64,000 bases of DNA from Hymenobacter sp. GOD-10R (GCF_035609205.1 NZ_CP141184.1:2136501-2200500), one strand, 5' to 3'. Shown: positions 42,072-51,944, numbered from the stretch's first letter. Notes: generated from the letters alone by a model not told the origin. Translations and numbers: made by a program.

Positions 42072-42944
42072 TTAAGGTTTGTTATTGCTTGCAGGATTTA
42101 GCAGCCGTAGAGCATTAAATACCGCTTGGTGCGTAATAGTGGCGTGATCTTCCTGCGGTAAATAATCGAAGCTGATTTGTAGATTTTTATTTTTCAGCAG
42201 CATCAATTTTTCTACAAGCAAATTGGCGTCGACTTCCATAACGTGGGGAATGTCGCTCGGACCTAGCCCTTCTTTTCCAACGCCTATATAGATTCCTTTT
42301 TTGGCTGTAACGGTTTGAGTTAACACCTCCGTATTGGCTTTCAAGAGCGAACCGTTGTCCCACCAAAGGCTCGGACTGATAATAACATATTGGTTGAATA
42401 GATTGGGTTTGTTGAGCAATATCTCAGTAGCTAGCAATCCGGCTAATGACTGTCCAATCAAGGTTTTGGAGGCGCTTGTTTTGTAGTTACTTTGAATGTA
42501 AGGCTGTAATTCCTTCTCTAAGAAGGAGATAAATTTATCGGAATGACCGGCAGTTGGATACCGTTTTTTATCAGCTTCAACCGTGGTTGGATACGTGAAA
42601 TCTCGTTTGCGGTCCACATTGGCGATGCCCACAATAATTGATTTTGGCGTCCGATTTATCCAAGGAAAGTTGTTGAATTGATATAGGCCGACAATATGAA
42701 TGAAGTCTTCATTGGCGGAGCCATCGAGCAGATAAACGACCGGGTATTTAATGGTGTCACTCTTACTATAGCCTTCAGGTAGATAAATATTAACAATTCG
42801 TTTTTCAGAAAGCTCCTTAGACTGAATTTCATGGATAGAGCCAAGAATGAAGGGCTTACTTTGGTCAACGTTTTTCGGCTTTTTGGTTTGGCCAAACGAA
42901 GCGGTAGTCAATAAGATTAGCAGAACGGTACAAATAGTTTTCAA
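42072..42944 (-). CDS. Exported alpha/beta-hydrolase (esterase D / IroE-like)
   Basis: A 290-residue hydrolase. A TTG at 42942-42944 gives a typical signal peptide (LKTICTVLLILLTTASFGQ), so I take it as the start; the frame is open 48 codons further up to an ATG at 43086-43088, but that part looks non-coding. The nucleophile is in IGQSLAGLL and a late His in QEDHATITHQAV; the N-terminal KRIVNIYLPEGYSKSDT and YPVVYLLDGS match the esterase D/siderophore esterase family. Composition is visibly lower in G+C than the neighbours, a sign of recent transfer. Confidence 0.82.
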   Translation of the reverse strand: MKTICTVLLILLTTASFGQTKKPKNVDQSKPFILGSIHEIQSKELSEKRIVNIYLPEGYSKSDTIKYPVVYLLDGSANEDFIHIVGLYQFNNFPWINRTPKSIIVGIANVDRKRDFTYPTTVEADKKRYPTAGHSDKFISFLEKELQPYIQSNYKTSASKTLIGQSLAGLLATEILLNKPNLFNQYVIISPSLWWDNGSLLKANTEVLTQTVTAKKGIYIGVGKEGLGPSDIPHVMEVDANLLVEKLMLLKNKNLQISFDYLPQEDHATITHQAVFNALRLLNPASNNKP

Positions 42945-43280
42945 GGGCGATGTTGTTTTAAAACTGCTTGTGCCAATTACCTGGCAGCAGTACGCGAGGA
43001 ACGAAGAGCGTGCTTGAGCTTTTGACCTAGGTCTTGCCTTGATAAGCGGAGGCAAGAGGAGACATGGCTGATCCGCGTTGTTTTGCAAAATCTAAACAGG
43101 CTCTACTCTGATTGGACTGTGAAAATGAGCGATATGAAGGTGTTACCTAACGCCTCCGCGCCGAAGTTACGACTTGGTCTGTGAGCAGCAGATTGTTCAT
43201 GCAGCGAAACTGAGCCGACAGTGTTTCTACTAGAGCCCAACAACTTTCCTCTCTGCTGCTAAGCGTGTAGAACGATGCCA

Positions 43281-43859
43281 TCAAACGACATTGGAATCGA
43301 CAAAGTATTGTGCTCGTAGCTGAGCATCCGAGTAGCTTTCAAGTCGGAGTAGCTCGGCATACGGGTCGCCCGTCAAACCTAGGCAAGCGGCAAAAGCTGG
43401 TTCTGTTTTTAGACCAGTTGCTCGCTGGGCTTGCACACGCGCCCGAAACACAGCGCCTCCTAGTTGCAACAACCGATGCTCAACGACCAGATGTCGGTAG
43501 CCTTGTTGCTGCGCACTCGGCACTGGTTGCCCGAACACCTCCACCGGCCACCCCTCTACCACAAACGTGGCCACGCTACATAGGTGTCCTTGGCGCTCAG
43601 TACGGCGTAATTCAAAACCCGCATAATGGCCAAACTGCTCCCGTAGTAGTGCTTCAAACGAACCTAGGTTGTAGACTTCGCAAATAATATCTAGGTCGCT
43701 GCCGGGTTGCTGCAACCCTAGCGGAAACGTGCCAACCAGCAACGGCGAGTAGTGGTGCAGCACTTGCATTAGCTTGGTTGTGGTAAGTAGCTGATAAGCT
43801 GCATGCTGCACCGCCGTGCCGTGTTGGAGGTAACCTAGGTTTTGAAAGGGGAGCGGCAT
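43281..43859 (-). CDS. DUF4269 (nucleotidyltransferase-like) protein
   Basis: A 192-residue protein of the DUF4269 family, which has a nucleotidyltransferase-like core: LLVGTFPLGLQQPGSDLDII contains the GS/GT...DLD pattern. The middle has FVVEGWPVEVFGQPVPSAQ and the C-terminus LRLESYSDAQLRAQY. ATG at 43857-43859 is chosen; a GTG at 43899-43901 would overlap the SNF2 stop by 4 bases and would suggest translational coupling, so the start is uncertain. Function unknown. Confidence 0.8.
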   Translation of the reverse strand: MPLPFQNLGYLQHGTAVQHAAYQLLTTTKLMQVLHHYSPLLVGTFPLGLQQPGSDLDIICEVYNLGSFEALLREQFGHYAGFELRRTERQGHLCSVATFVVEGWPVEVFGQPVPSAQQQGYRHLVVEHRLLQLGGAVFRARVQAQRATGLKTEPAFAACLGLTGDPYAELLRLESYSDAQLRAQYFVDSNVV

Positions 43860-43897
43860 GCAGCTTGGTGTCGTATTGATGATATAGTGCCTAATAA

Positions 43898-46800
43898 TCA
43901 CGTGAACAACTCCAGCAACTCTTCCTGGGTCAAAGACTTCACCAGCCCAGCATCCGTTTTAATCAGCTCATAGGCTAGGTCGCGTTTGGCTTCTTGCAAG
44001 TGCATGATTTTTTCCTCCACCGTGTCGGGGCAGATGAGGCGCACGGCGACGACCTTTTTGGTTTGGCCGATGCGGTGACTGCGGTCAATAGCCTGGTTCT
44101 CGACAGCCGGGTTCCACCATGGGTCCACGATGTAGACGTAGTCGGCTTCGGTCAGATTCAGGCCGGTGCCGCCGGCTTTCAGGCTGATGAGGAACACACG
44201 CGCCCCGGTCTCCTGCTGAAATGCCTCGACGGGGGCGGCGCGGTTTTTCGTTTGGCCGGTCAGCTGCTCAAACGGAATGTCGTGGGCGCGGAGGGCATGC
44301 CCGATTAGGTCGAGCATCTTCACAAACTGTGAGAAGATCAAGATTTTATGCTGCGGGGCCTTGTTGCGGATTTCCTCCACCAACGCCTCCAGCTTCGCTG
44401 ATTGGTGACCGTAGCTTTCCTGGTCGGGGAGCAGGGTGGGGGAGTTGCAGATTTGCCGCAACTTGGTGAGGCCTTGCAGCACGTGGGCGCTGCTTTTTAG
44501 GCGCGTTTCCTCGTGCTTGCCTAGGAGTAGGTCGCGAAAGTCCTTTTTGCAGGCCTCGTACAAGCGGCGCTGCTCGTCGCCCATCTCGCAGTAAATCACC
44601 ATTTCGGTTTTGTCGGGCAACTCGCGGGCCACTTGGGCTTTAGTGCGGCGCAGCACAAATGGGCTGATCTTGCGTTGCAAGGCCCGTAGAGGCTTCGATT
44701 CCTTGAACTTGTCGATGCGGGCGGCGAAGAGGTCCTGAAAGTTTTGTTTGCTGCCCAGCAGACCAGGGCAAGCGAAGGAAAGCTGCCCATACAAATCAAA
44801 CGTGTTGTTCTCGATGGGCGTGCCCGTGAGCACCACCCGGTTGCGGGCTTGCAGTAGGCAAGCGGCTTTGTAGCGCTGCGAATCGGGGTTTTTGATGGCT
44901 TGGGCCTCGTCCAGAACTACGTAGTTGAACCGATATTCCCGCAGCTGGCGAATGTCGGAAACGACGGTGTTGTAAGTTGTCAGCACGATGTCGGCGTGGT
45001 CGAACAGGGCCGCGTCGTGGCGGCGGGCGGGGCCGTGCAGCAGGTGCACGCGCAGGGAGGGCGCACACTTCTCAATTTCAGCCTGCCAGTTGAATACTAG
45101 CGACGTGGGCACCACTACCAGGTTGGCGGCGGTACGGCCTTTGGCTCGTTGGAGCAGCATAAAAGCTAGCATTTGCAGCGTCTTGCCCAGGCCCATATCG
45201 TCGGCCAGGCAGCCCCCGAAGCCGAAGGTGTCAAGGAAGTTCAGCCAGTTCAGCCCCTGCCGCTGGTAGTCGCGCAGAGTAGCGCCCAGATCGGCGGGCA
45301 CCTCTACGGGCTCGATGCTGTCGAAATCGGCCACGGCAGTCTTGTACAAAGCTAGCTTTGCCTGTGCCTCAGCGGCCAGCAACTCGGGGTCATACAGCTC
45401 CTCGATGGCCGAGAAGTTGATGCTAGGCGTGCGGATCGTTTCTTCCACCACGGCGCCGGCCGCGAAGTAGCGGGTAAATTTATCGACCCACTCCTGGGGC
45501 AGAATGCCACGGGTGCCGTCGTCGAGGCGCACGTAGTGGCTGCGGTTGCGGATGGCTTGTTGGAGCTGTCGCAGGGTTGCTTTCTGCTTGCCAAAGCGCA
45601 CGCCTAGGTGAGTTTCAAACCAGTTCGTTTCGCCCGTCACGCGTACCGTAATGCGGGCGCGGTTGGGGTTCAGCGTGTTGTTCTTGAGTTGGTTGAAACC
45701 TAGGATGGTGATTTGCTCGCGCTGCCAGTCCTCGAAGGCTGCCAGAAACCATTCTTCGTCCAGAAACAGCGCCTTGGGCACGTACAAGGTTGCCTGCTGA
45801 AGCTGCTCCCGGAAGTCGGGGTAGTGGCGCAGCAAGGCCGTAATAAAGTGCAGCTCGGCGGCCGTATCGCGCTGCAAGGCAAACGGCTTACCTAGCTCAT
45901 CGACGCCAAAAAGCTGCCGGCGCGAGAGCACTGACACCTCACGCGTGCCGTAGCGCATCACGGGCAGCGCCTCCACGTGGGCACCGGCATCGGTGAGGTA
46001 GAGCAGCTTCTCCGGCGCCTGATCAAAGCCGTGGCTGACGACCTGCTGCGGGGTGGCGGGCCGTGTGTAGGCGTAGTGCACGTGCAGTTGATCTTCGAGG
46101 TTGGTCAGCACATCGCGTCGAAACTCCGCGAACTTGCTCCGGTGAATCAGCAGGGTGTTGTTGCGCTTCGAGAAGAACTCAATCACGCGCCACACATCTT
46201 GGCTTTCAATCAGGTATAGTGCGTTATTGGCCGCTACAAAGTATTCGAACCGAATAGCTAGGTCCTTCAGGTCCACGGGCTGATCGTGAAGGAGCAAGTG
46301 GCCAACTACCTCGTAGAAGTCTTCGGTTTCGGTTACCGACAAGCGCAGGTCCACTGGTGCGTGGCGCAACTGCAAGGGCGTGAGGGCCGGCGCCGTAAGC
46401 TTATCCGACACGCTCGGGTTGTGAACAAACACGGGCAACCCGGCCGGATTGTGCAGAATAGCACGCAATGCCTCCACCGCCGCCACAGAGCGGGCATCGT
46501 CGTAGTTGTTCTGAAAACGGGCGAGGCCGCTGTAGAACTTCAGCTCGGCTACGTCGTTGGTATGCCAGCTAGCATCCAGCGGGTTGAGCACCGTCACGGG
46601 GTTCTTGACCTTACCCGCGGCCGTGAAGCTAGCTTCGGCTAGCTGAATGGTGAGGTGGCCGTAGTACTTGTGCTTGCTGAAGATGATAAACCGTTGCGTG
46701 TTAGTCGCGGGCGGGCTAGGTTGTGGTTGCGGGCGCAGGAGTTGGCTGACCAACTCCTGCTTGGTAGCCGTCGTCACGGGGCACAGCCCCGCGTCGCGCG

Positions 46801-47275
46801 GCGTGACTACCACCGAGGGGCGAGCATACGTGAGTTGAAAGTAAGCATCGAGGTCGGGGGCGTTTTCCAGGCCGTAGTCGCGGGCGGTGGCTTGCAGCAG
46901 TTCGCGGCGCACCCTAGGGTCGAAGAACACGCGCAGCTCCCGGCGTTGCAGGATGCTGAGTAGGACCTGGGCTTGGTGCTCGCACAAGGTTGTTTTCGGA
47001 GTTGAGCAGGCGCAGGTTAGCACTAGGTCGTGCGCCTGCTGCTCTACCGTTACCGTCGGGAAACCTAGCTCCGAGCTGCCAAATGCGCCGGCTTCCATCG
47101 TGAGGCTTTTGGGCTGAATAGCGGTTAAGGCGCGGTTGTCGGCGAAGAATCCGGGTGGGCAGTGCCGGGCCACGTCGGCCGGGCTGAGTGTGGCAACGGT
47201 AGCCGCCACAAAAGTGTACTGGTGCGGGTCCGGTTCGTTTTCGGAAAGAGGCTGAAGTTCGGGCTGCTGCGACAT
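43898..47275 (-). CDS. SNF2-type DEAD/DEAH helicase with SWIM zinc finger
   Basis: An 1125-residue SWI2/SNF2-family ATPase. A SWIM-type zinc finger is near residues 88-100 (CACSTPKTTLCEH: C-x-C...C-x-H). The helicase core begins about 665: Walker A with Lys698 in DDMGLGKTLQ, motif Ia, DEAQ box in YVVLDEAQAIKNP, RVVLTGTPIENN (motif III) and, in the second lobe, FSQFVKMLDLIG, LKAGGTGLNLTEAD and QAIDRSHRIGQTKKV (motifs V/VI). Long N-terminal region of unknown fold. The family remodels or translocates on DNA; role in bacteria is not settled. Confidence 0.93.
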   Translation of the reverse strand: MSQQPELQPLSENEPDPHQYTFVAATVATLSPADVARHCPPGFFADNRALTAIQPKSLTMEAGAFGSSELGFPTVTVEQQAHDLVLTCACSTPKTTLCEHQAQVLLSILQRRELRVFFDPRVRRELLQATARDYGLENAPDLDAYFQLTYARPSVVVTPRDAGLCPVTTATKQELVSQLLRPQPQPSPPATNTQRFIIFSKHKYYGHLTIQLAEASFTAAGKVKNPVTVLNPLDASWHTNDVAELKFYSGLARFQNNYDDARSVAAVEALRAILHNPAGLPVFVHNPSVSDKLTAPALTPLQLRHAPVDLRLSVTETEDFYEVVGHLLLHDQPVDLKDLAIRFEYFVAANNALYLIESQDVWRVIEFFSKRNNTLLIHRSKFAEFRRDVLTNLEDQLHVHYAYTRPATPQQVVSHGFDQAPEKLLYLTDAGAHVEALPVMRYGTREVSVLSRRQLFGVDELGKPFALQRDTAAELHFITALLRHYPDFREQLQQATLYVPKALFLDEEWFLAAFEDWQREQITILGFNQLKNNTLNPNRARITVRVTGETNWFETHLGVRFGKQKATLRQLQQAIRNRSHYVRLDDGTRGILPQEWVDKFTRYFAAGAVVEETIRTPSINFSAIEELYDPELLAAEAQAKLALYKTAVADFDSIEPVEVPADLGATLRDYQRQGLNWLNFLDTFGFGGCLADDMGLGKTLQMLAFMLLQRAKGRTAANLVVVPTSLVFNWQAEIEKCAPSLRVHLLHGPARRHDAALFDHADIVLTTYNTVVSDIRQLREYRFNYVVLDEAQAIKNPDSQRYKAACLLQARNRVVLTGTPIENNTFDLYGQLSFACPGLLGSKQNFQDLFAARIDKFKESKPLRALQRKISPFVLRRTKAQVARELPDKTEMVIYCEMGDEQRRLYEACKKDFRDLLLGKHEETRLKSSAHVLQGLTKLRQICNSPTLLPDQESYGHQSAKLEALVEEIRNKAPQHKILIFSQFVKMLDLIGHALRAHDIPFEQLTGQTKNRAAPVEAFQQETGARVFLISLKAGGTGLNLTEADYVYIVDPWWNPAVENQAIDRSHRIGQTKKVVAVRLICPDTVEEKIMHLQEAKRDLAYELIKTDAGLVKSLTQEELLELFT

Positions 47276-47332
47276 ACACCTAGGTTACGAACCTGAAAGG
47301 TACCTAAAATGCGTTGCTGAGCGAAGAAGCAG

Positions 47333-47384
47333 AGGCTGCCTTATATAGCGCGAACTTTGTAGTCCGCGTTACATAAGGCAGCCT
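47333..47384. terminator. Hairpin between the SNF2 gene and the lipoprotein gene
   Basis: AGGCTGCCTTAT (47333-47344) pairs perfectly with ATAAGGCAGCCT (47373-47384); inner bases CGCG can pair too. On the minus strand it follows the lipoprotein gene. Confidence 0.65.
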
Positions 47385-47401
47385 GCCGCGGCCAGGGCAA
47401 C

Positions 47402-47860
47402 TCACAGCTGCAAATTGAATTTGCCGTTGGTGATGGTTTTGGTAGTTGAGGGAGTACTGAATTTGTCGGTGCCCGTGAAGGTGAAAGTGCCCTTGAGCGC
47501 TGTTGCCGTCAGGGTTGTTACCGTAATTGTGCCACTTGTGGACGTAAATAGGTGATTTTCACTGGTATATGAGGCCTGTGCGCCGTTGCTGCTTACTGCC
47601 AGATCATAGGTACCTACCCTTTTAGGGATGATGAGGTAGAGGCCAGGTGTTATTGTGCTACCAACTCCAGCTTGATTAATTGATAGATAAATATCGGCAG
47701 TGTTTACTTGCGTGCTTCCACCTGTCTTGGTCTCCTGGCCGTCAGCGGTCCAGCTGGTGCCGATATATTCGGGTTCAGCATCTTTCTTCGAACAGGCCAC
47801 AAAGGACGTGAGTACCAGCAGGGAAGCCGTGATGCGTAGGGTGCGGAAACTTGAAATCAT
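47402..47860 (-). CDS. DUF6252-like lipoprotein
   Basis: A 152-residue protein with a lipobox at Cys23 (LTSFVACSKK). The rest is beta-rich with Ser/Thr (TSWTADGQETKTGGSTQVNT, and ending TITNGKFNLQL), as in small Bacteroidota lipoproteins of the DUF6252 type. It is likely attached to the outer membrane. Function unknown. It is alone on its strand. Confidence 0.7.
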   Translation of the reverse strand: MISSFRTLRITASLLVLTSFVACSKKDAEPEYIGTSWTADGQETKTGGSTQVNTADIYLSINQAGVGSTITPGLYLIIPKRVGTYDLAVSSNGAQASYTSENHLFTSTSGTITVTTLTATALKGTFTFTGTDKFSTPSTTKTITNGKFNLQL

Positions 47861-48176
47861 AGCGTATAAAGATTGAAGTAGACGGCCAGCAAGATAAGTG
47901 TTTCGCTGCTAAGCAAGACTTGTAATCAAGCTCTTAATAGCGGCGAATTTGCGATCCTCTGGAACCACGCCGTTTGGGGCTATTCTGGCGAGCCTGTTCG
48001 CTGTGCAGATGGGGATTAAAGACCCCCAACTCCTGACAACCGAATTATTAAATCCGGCCGAGCGAAGGATTATAAATATGTGTCGAACAGACAGGTAGAT
48101 TGAAAACTGATATGAGTATTATTAATATTAAGTATAATTTAGTTCATATAATTTTTAACGCTATTGCCTTATCTAT
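47861..48176. other. Divergent intergenic region
   Basis: About 315 bases between a minus-strand lipoprotein gene and a plus-strand barrel gene; composition falls in G+C toward 48100. No box or repeat was identified with confidence. Confidence 0.4.
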
Positions 48177-48806
48177 ATGCTTAAAGCTATCCTCATCTCT
48201 GTTATTGGTTTGTCGTCTCTTGACAGCTCTGCTGCTACATTGTATTCGCTTGCGGATTCAACGCGTACTACTTACCCTAGTCAACTGATTAAAGTAGGGC
48301 TACTCGATATTAGGCCTGTAAGCGTTGCTGCTACCTACGAACGGCAATTGTCGCCTCGTTTCGCAGTGTTAGGCAGTATTGGGTATTGGAACGTTAGTTT
48401 CGAAAGCAGTAATACCTACTACGATCAGGCCGATATTCTCATTGAAGACCACTCAAATTGGCGGCAACGTACCTTTACGACCGACGCACAGCTCCGCTAT
48501 TATTTTCGCCGTCATCGCCCGCATCGGGCGCTGGGTGGCTGGTACACAGCTCTCAATCTGCACGGTTCCTATCAGGCTAGTTGGGAACGCCATACTCGCT
48601 ACGTAGAACAAAACAGGGATGAAACACGGCTGAACGTGCAACCTCAACTAGTGCTAGGTCGCCAATGGTCATTCGGCAAGCATCTAGTGGCTGATACGTT
48701 CACGGGAATGAATATCTATCGTCGGTCCTCCGCTAACCGGCCCAACCCGCGAGCTTACCGCGGAGGGTTAAACTGGGGACTACAAGTGGGTTGGCGGATA
48801 AAGTAA
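48177..48806 (+). CDS. Probable outer-membrane beta-barrel protein
   Basis: A 209-residue protein with a short signal peptide (AILISVIGLSSLDSSAA) and alternating aromatic and polar residues of a beta-barrel: VSVAATYERQLSPRFAVLGS, DAQLRYYFRRHRPHRALGGW, YTALNLHGSYQASW and the C-terminal GLNWGLQVGWRIK. The family resembles DUF3575-type barrels. It ends in a positively charged residue after an aromatic pair. The next, similar gene is 82 bases away on the same strand. Confidence 0.7.
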   Translation: MLKAILISVIGLSSLDSSAATLYSLADSTRTTYPSQLIKVGLLDIRPVSVAATYERQLSPRFAVLGSIGYWNVSFESSNTYYDQADILIEDHSNWRQRTFTTDAQLRYYFRRHRPHRALGGWYTALNLHGSYQASWERHTRYVEQNRDETRLNVQPQLVLGRQWSFGKHLVADTFTGMNIYRRSSANRPNPRAYRGGLNWGLQVGWRIK

Positions 48807-48888
48807 ATAAGCGGCTACACCTATATGATACGAAGTAAGATGATCGTTGAAACACCATTCTATACTTCTTTACCTATTCCTCCTAATT

Positions 48889-49503
48889 ATGAGAAAGCTT
48901 TTAGGCCCCGGTTTGCTGCTAATCTGCAGTCTTTGGGGCGCAAACACGCAGGCGCAAGGGTTTCGCTATGGCATTCGGGCCGGTGCTAACCTCTCAACGG
49001 CCGCTGGGCCCGACGCTACTAAACCAGAAGCTATTTGGGGCCCCGTTGCAGGGCTGATTGCGAATGTGCCTCTCACGTCGGACAGCTTCTTTTCCTTTCA
49101 AACTGAGTTGCTGTATTCCCGCAAGGGATACTGGATGACCAACAATACCGTCAGCTCTCCAACCCGCGTACTTTTACATTATTTGAACCTGCCTTTGCTG
49201 GCCAAAATCAAGGCAGGCGGTCTGGTGCTGGAGGCAGGACCACAGATAGGCTATCTGCTCGACATCAGAGATTACAGTCCTATAGTCAACAACCGTGATC
49301 CTAATAAGCTAGATCCTTATCGGCGGTGGGAGCTAGGTTACGTTGCTGGTGTCGGCTACGAATTGAAAAATGGCTTAGGTATAGGGGTGCGCTACAATGC
49401 TGGTCTAACGCATGTGCGTCAAGTGCCAAAGAACGTTACGCCCATTCGCTTCCACAACGCTGCTTTTCAGTTTCAGCTGAGCTACTTGGTCACTCGCCGC
49501 TAA
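48889..49503 (+). CDS. PorT-family outer-membrane beta-barrel protein
   Basis: A 204-residue protein of the OMP_b-brl_2/PorT family. Signal peptide: LLGPGLLLICSLWGANTQAQ. The barrel pattern is clear: GFRYGIRAGANLS, FFSFQTELLYSRKGYWM, YLNLPLLAKIKAGGLVLEAG, GIGVRYNAGLTHVRQVPK and the ending FQFQLSYLVTRR. ATG at 48889 is the signal-peptide start; the longer frame from 48847 starts with TTG. Porin or adhesin-like roles are possible. Confidence 0.85.
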   Translation: MRKLLGPGLLLICSLWGANTQAQGFRYGIRAGANLSTAAGPDATKPEAIWGPVAGLIANVPLTSDSFFSFQTELLYSRKGYWMTNNTVSSPTRVLLHYLNLPLLAKIKAGGLVLEAGPQIGYLLDIRDYSPIVNNRDPNKLDPYRRWELGYVAGVGYELKNGLGIGVRYNAGLTHVRQVPKNVTPIRFHNAAFQFQLSYLVTRR

Positions 49504-49556
49504 GATTTTATTGGGTAGAATTGAGCGAAACCCTACCTGTTATTGTAAACAAAGGA

Positions 49557-49584
49557 AGCCCTGGCTGCTGCGGCAACCAGGGCT
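49557..49584. terminator. Terminator after the barrel genes
   Basis: AGCCCTGG (49557-49564) pairs with CCAGGGCT (49577-49584) around a 12-base loop. It lies between convergent genes. Confidence 0.7.
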
Positions 49585-49647
49585 ACTATGGGTTTTTGTG
49601 ACAACTAACGAGCTTGCCTTTCGCGTGAAGCTCTACCCTTCAGCAAC

Positions 49648-51876
49648 CTAGCTTTTCTTGCTAGCCGCTTTCTTGTCTGGCGCTTTGCTAGCGCCCTTCA
49701 TCGGGAAGCCGCGTTCTTTCATCAGGGCGTCGATTTTTGGGTCGCGGCCGCGGAAGCTGCGGTAGGCGTCAGCGGGGTCTACGGTGTTGCCGACGGAGAG
49801 AATTTTCTCTTTTAGGCGCTTTGCCACGGCTTTGTCGTAAGGGCCGCTGGCTTCGGTGAAGGCGCTGAATGCGTCGGACGCCAGCACCACCGACCACAGG
49901 TAGCTATAGTAGCCAGCCGAGTAGCCATCGGAGGAGAAGACATGCGAAAACTGGGGCGTGCGGTGGCGCATCACGATTTCGCTGGGCATGCCAAGCTGGG
50001 TCAGGGTTTCGCGCTCAAACTTATCGGGGTCAATCTTCTGGTCGCCGGCTAGGTGCAGCTTCATGTCGATGAGGGCGCTGGCCAGGAACTCAGTCGTTTC
50101 GAAGCCCTGATTAAAGGTCGACGCCTTTTCGATGCGGTCGACCAAAGCCTGGGGGATGGGCTTGCCGGTCTGGTAGTGCACCGCGAAGCGCTGGAGCACC
50201 TGGGGCGTGGGCAGCCAGTTTTCCATCACCTGCGACGGGAACTCTACGTAGTCGCGCACTACGCTGGTGCCTGATAGCGTCGGGTAGGTTACGTTGGATG
50301 AGAGACCGTGCAAGGCGTGGCCGAACTCGTGGAACAAGGTCGTAGCGTCGGTCCAGGAAATGAGGGTAGGCGCGCCGTCCTTGCCCTTCACGAAGTTGGA
50401 ATTGTTCGACACGATAGTGGCTATTTCGCCATCTAGGCGCTCCTGCTTACGGTAGGCGTTCATCCAAGCGCCAGAGCGCTTGCCGGGCCGCGCGTATGGA
50501 TCGAAGTACCACAGACCTAGGTGCTTGCCGGTGGTTTTGTCTTTCACCTCCCACACCTTCACATCGGGGTGATAGACGGGCACGTCGGTCACAGGCGTGA
50601 AGGCGAAGCCGTAGATTTCGCCGGCAACCCAGAACATGCCCTCGCGCATTTTGTCGAGCTGCAAGTACTCTTTCACCTCGTTTTGGTCGAGGTCGTAGCG
50701 GGCTTTGCGCACCTTCTCGGCGTAGTAACGGTAGTCCCAGGGCTCAATTTTGAAGCTGGCCGGAGCGCCTTCTTTCTTCGCAAGTGCCTGCATATCCGCT
50801 ACTTCTTCCTTCACGCGCGCTACGGCGGGCACCCACACTTCCTCCATTAGAGCCATGGCCGCTTCAGGCGTTTTGGCCATGGTGTTGTCGAGGCGCAGGT
50901 GAGCGTGGGTTTTGTAGCCCAGCAGCTTGGCCCGTTCGGCGCGCAATTGCAGAATTTGGGTGATGAGGGCGTTGTTGTCGTGCTCGCCGCCGTTGTCGCC
51001 GCGATTGTAGAACATGCGCCACGCCTTCTCGCGCAGCTTGCGCTGATCGGAGTAGGTCAAGAAGGGCTCAATAGAGGAGCGAGTGTTAGCAATGACACCA
51101 GGCGCCGTGATCTTGCGAGCCGTGGCCGTATTCGCGGCGTCGTCGCGCAAGGATTGAGGCAAGCCACCTAGGTCGGCGGGCGTTTTCAGCACCAGCACCG
51201 AGTCATTTTCGTCGGCCAATACGTTTTGGCTGAACTTGGTAAAGAGCCCAGCTAACTCTTGGTTTATTTCCGAGAGGCGCGTCTTGGCTTTAGTGTCGAG
51301 CTTGGCACCAGCGCGCACAAAGTTGTTGTAGTACACATAGGCCAGGCGCTGCTGCTCAGGCGTCAACTTCTTCTTATCGGGCGAGTTGTACACCGCTTCG
51401 ATACGCTTGAACAGCGCTTCGTTTTGGGTGATTTGGTCGCTGAAGGCGGCCATGCGGGGCGCCATTTCGCGTTGCACCGCCTGCACCTCGGGGTTGCTCA
51501 TGTTGCCCGACCAGATGCCGTATACTGTTTGCACCTGATCTAGCGTGTTGCCGGCGCGCTCCATTGCGGCAATGGTGTTCTCGAAGTTGGGTGCTTGCTT
51601 GTTGTTGGCAATAGCTTGAACCTCCGCCAGATTTTGCGCCATGGCTGCTTCCAGCGCTGGCTTGAATTGACTTACCTGCACCTTGTCGAAGGCCGGGTAG
51701 CCGCCGTAGGGGCCCGACCACGAGGCGAGCAGCGGATTATCGGCGCGAACCGCGAAGCCAGTCGCGGGTTGGTTTTGGGCAAAGCTAGGGGTAAGAGTCA
51801 CGGTAGCAGTAAGGCTAGCGGTGAGCAGCACCGGTAAAAAGCGCCGGCCACCGAAAGAGGTGAAGGAAATAGACAT
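49648..51876 (-). CDS. M3 family metallopeptidase (Dcp/OpdA-like)
   Basis: A 742-residue exported zinc peptidase. Signal peptide: RRFLPVLLTASLTATVTLTPSFAQ. The HExxH motif is in TTLFHEFGHALHGL (first His at residue 516), and further conserved blocks are YVEFPSQVMENWLPTPQVL, ALIDMKLHL and FSSDGYSAGYYSYLWS, all of the M3 dipeptidyl/oligopeptidase family. Length fits Dcp (about 700). ATG at 51874-51876 is the signal-peptide start. Role: trimming of peptides in the periplasm. Confidence 0.94.
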   Translation of the reverse strand: MSISFTSFGGRRFLPVLLTASLTATVTLTPSFAQNQPATGFAVRADNPLLASWSGPYGGYPAFDKVQVSQFKPALEAAMAQNLAEVQAIANNKQAPNFENTIAAMERAGNTLDQVQTVYGIWSGNMSNPEVQAVQREMAPRMAAFSDQITQNEALFKRIEAVYNSPDKKKLTPEQQRLAYVYYNNFVRAGAKLDTKAKTRLSEINQELAGLFTKFSQNVLADENDSVLVLKTPADLGGLPQSLRDDAANTATARKITAPGVIANTRSSIEPFLTYSDQRKLREKAWRMFYNRGDNGGEHDNNALITQILQLRAERAKLLGYKTHAHLRLDNTMAKTPEAAMALMEEVWVPAVARVKEEVADMQALAKKEGAPASFKIEPWDYRYYAEKVRKARYDLDQNEVKEYLQLDKMREGMFWVAGEIYGFAFTPVTDVPVYHPDVKVWEVKDKTTGKHLGLWYFDPYARPGKRSGAWMNAYRKQERLDGEIATIVSNNSNFVKGKDGAPTLISWTDATTLFHEFGHALHGLSSNVTYPTLSGTSVVRDYVEFPSQVMENWLPTPQVLQRFAVHYQTGKPIPQALVDRIEKASTFNQGFETTEFLASALIDMKLHLAGDQKIDPDKFERETLTQLGMPSEIVMRHRTPQFSHVFSSDGYSAGYYSYLWSVVLASDAFSAFTEASGPYDKAVAKRLKEKILSVGNTVDPADAYRSFRGRDPKIDALMKERGFPMKGASKAPDKKAASKKS

Positions 51877-51944
51877 AAGAGAAAAAACAGGTCTTCGCAG
51901 AAATGCAGCCCTGAAGATAGTACAAAACCGACTGGGTATAAACA

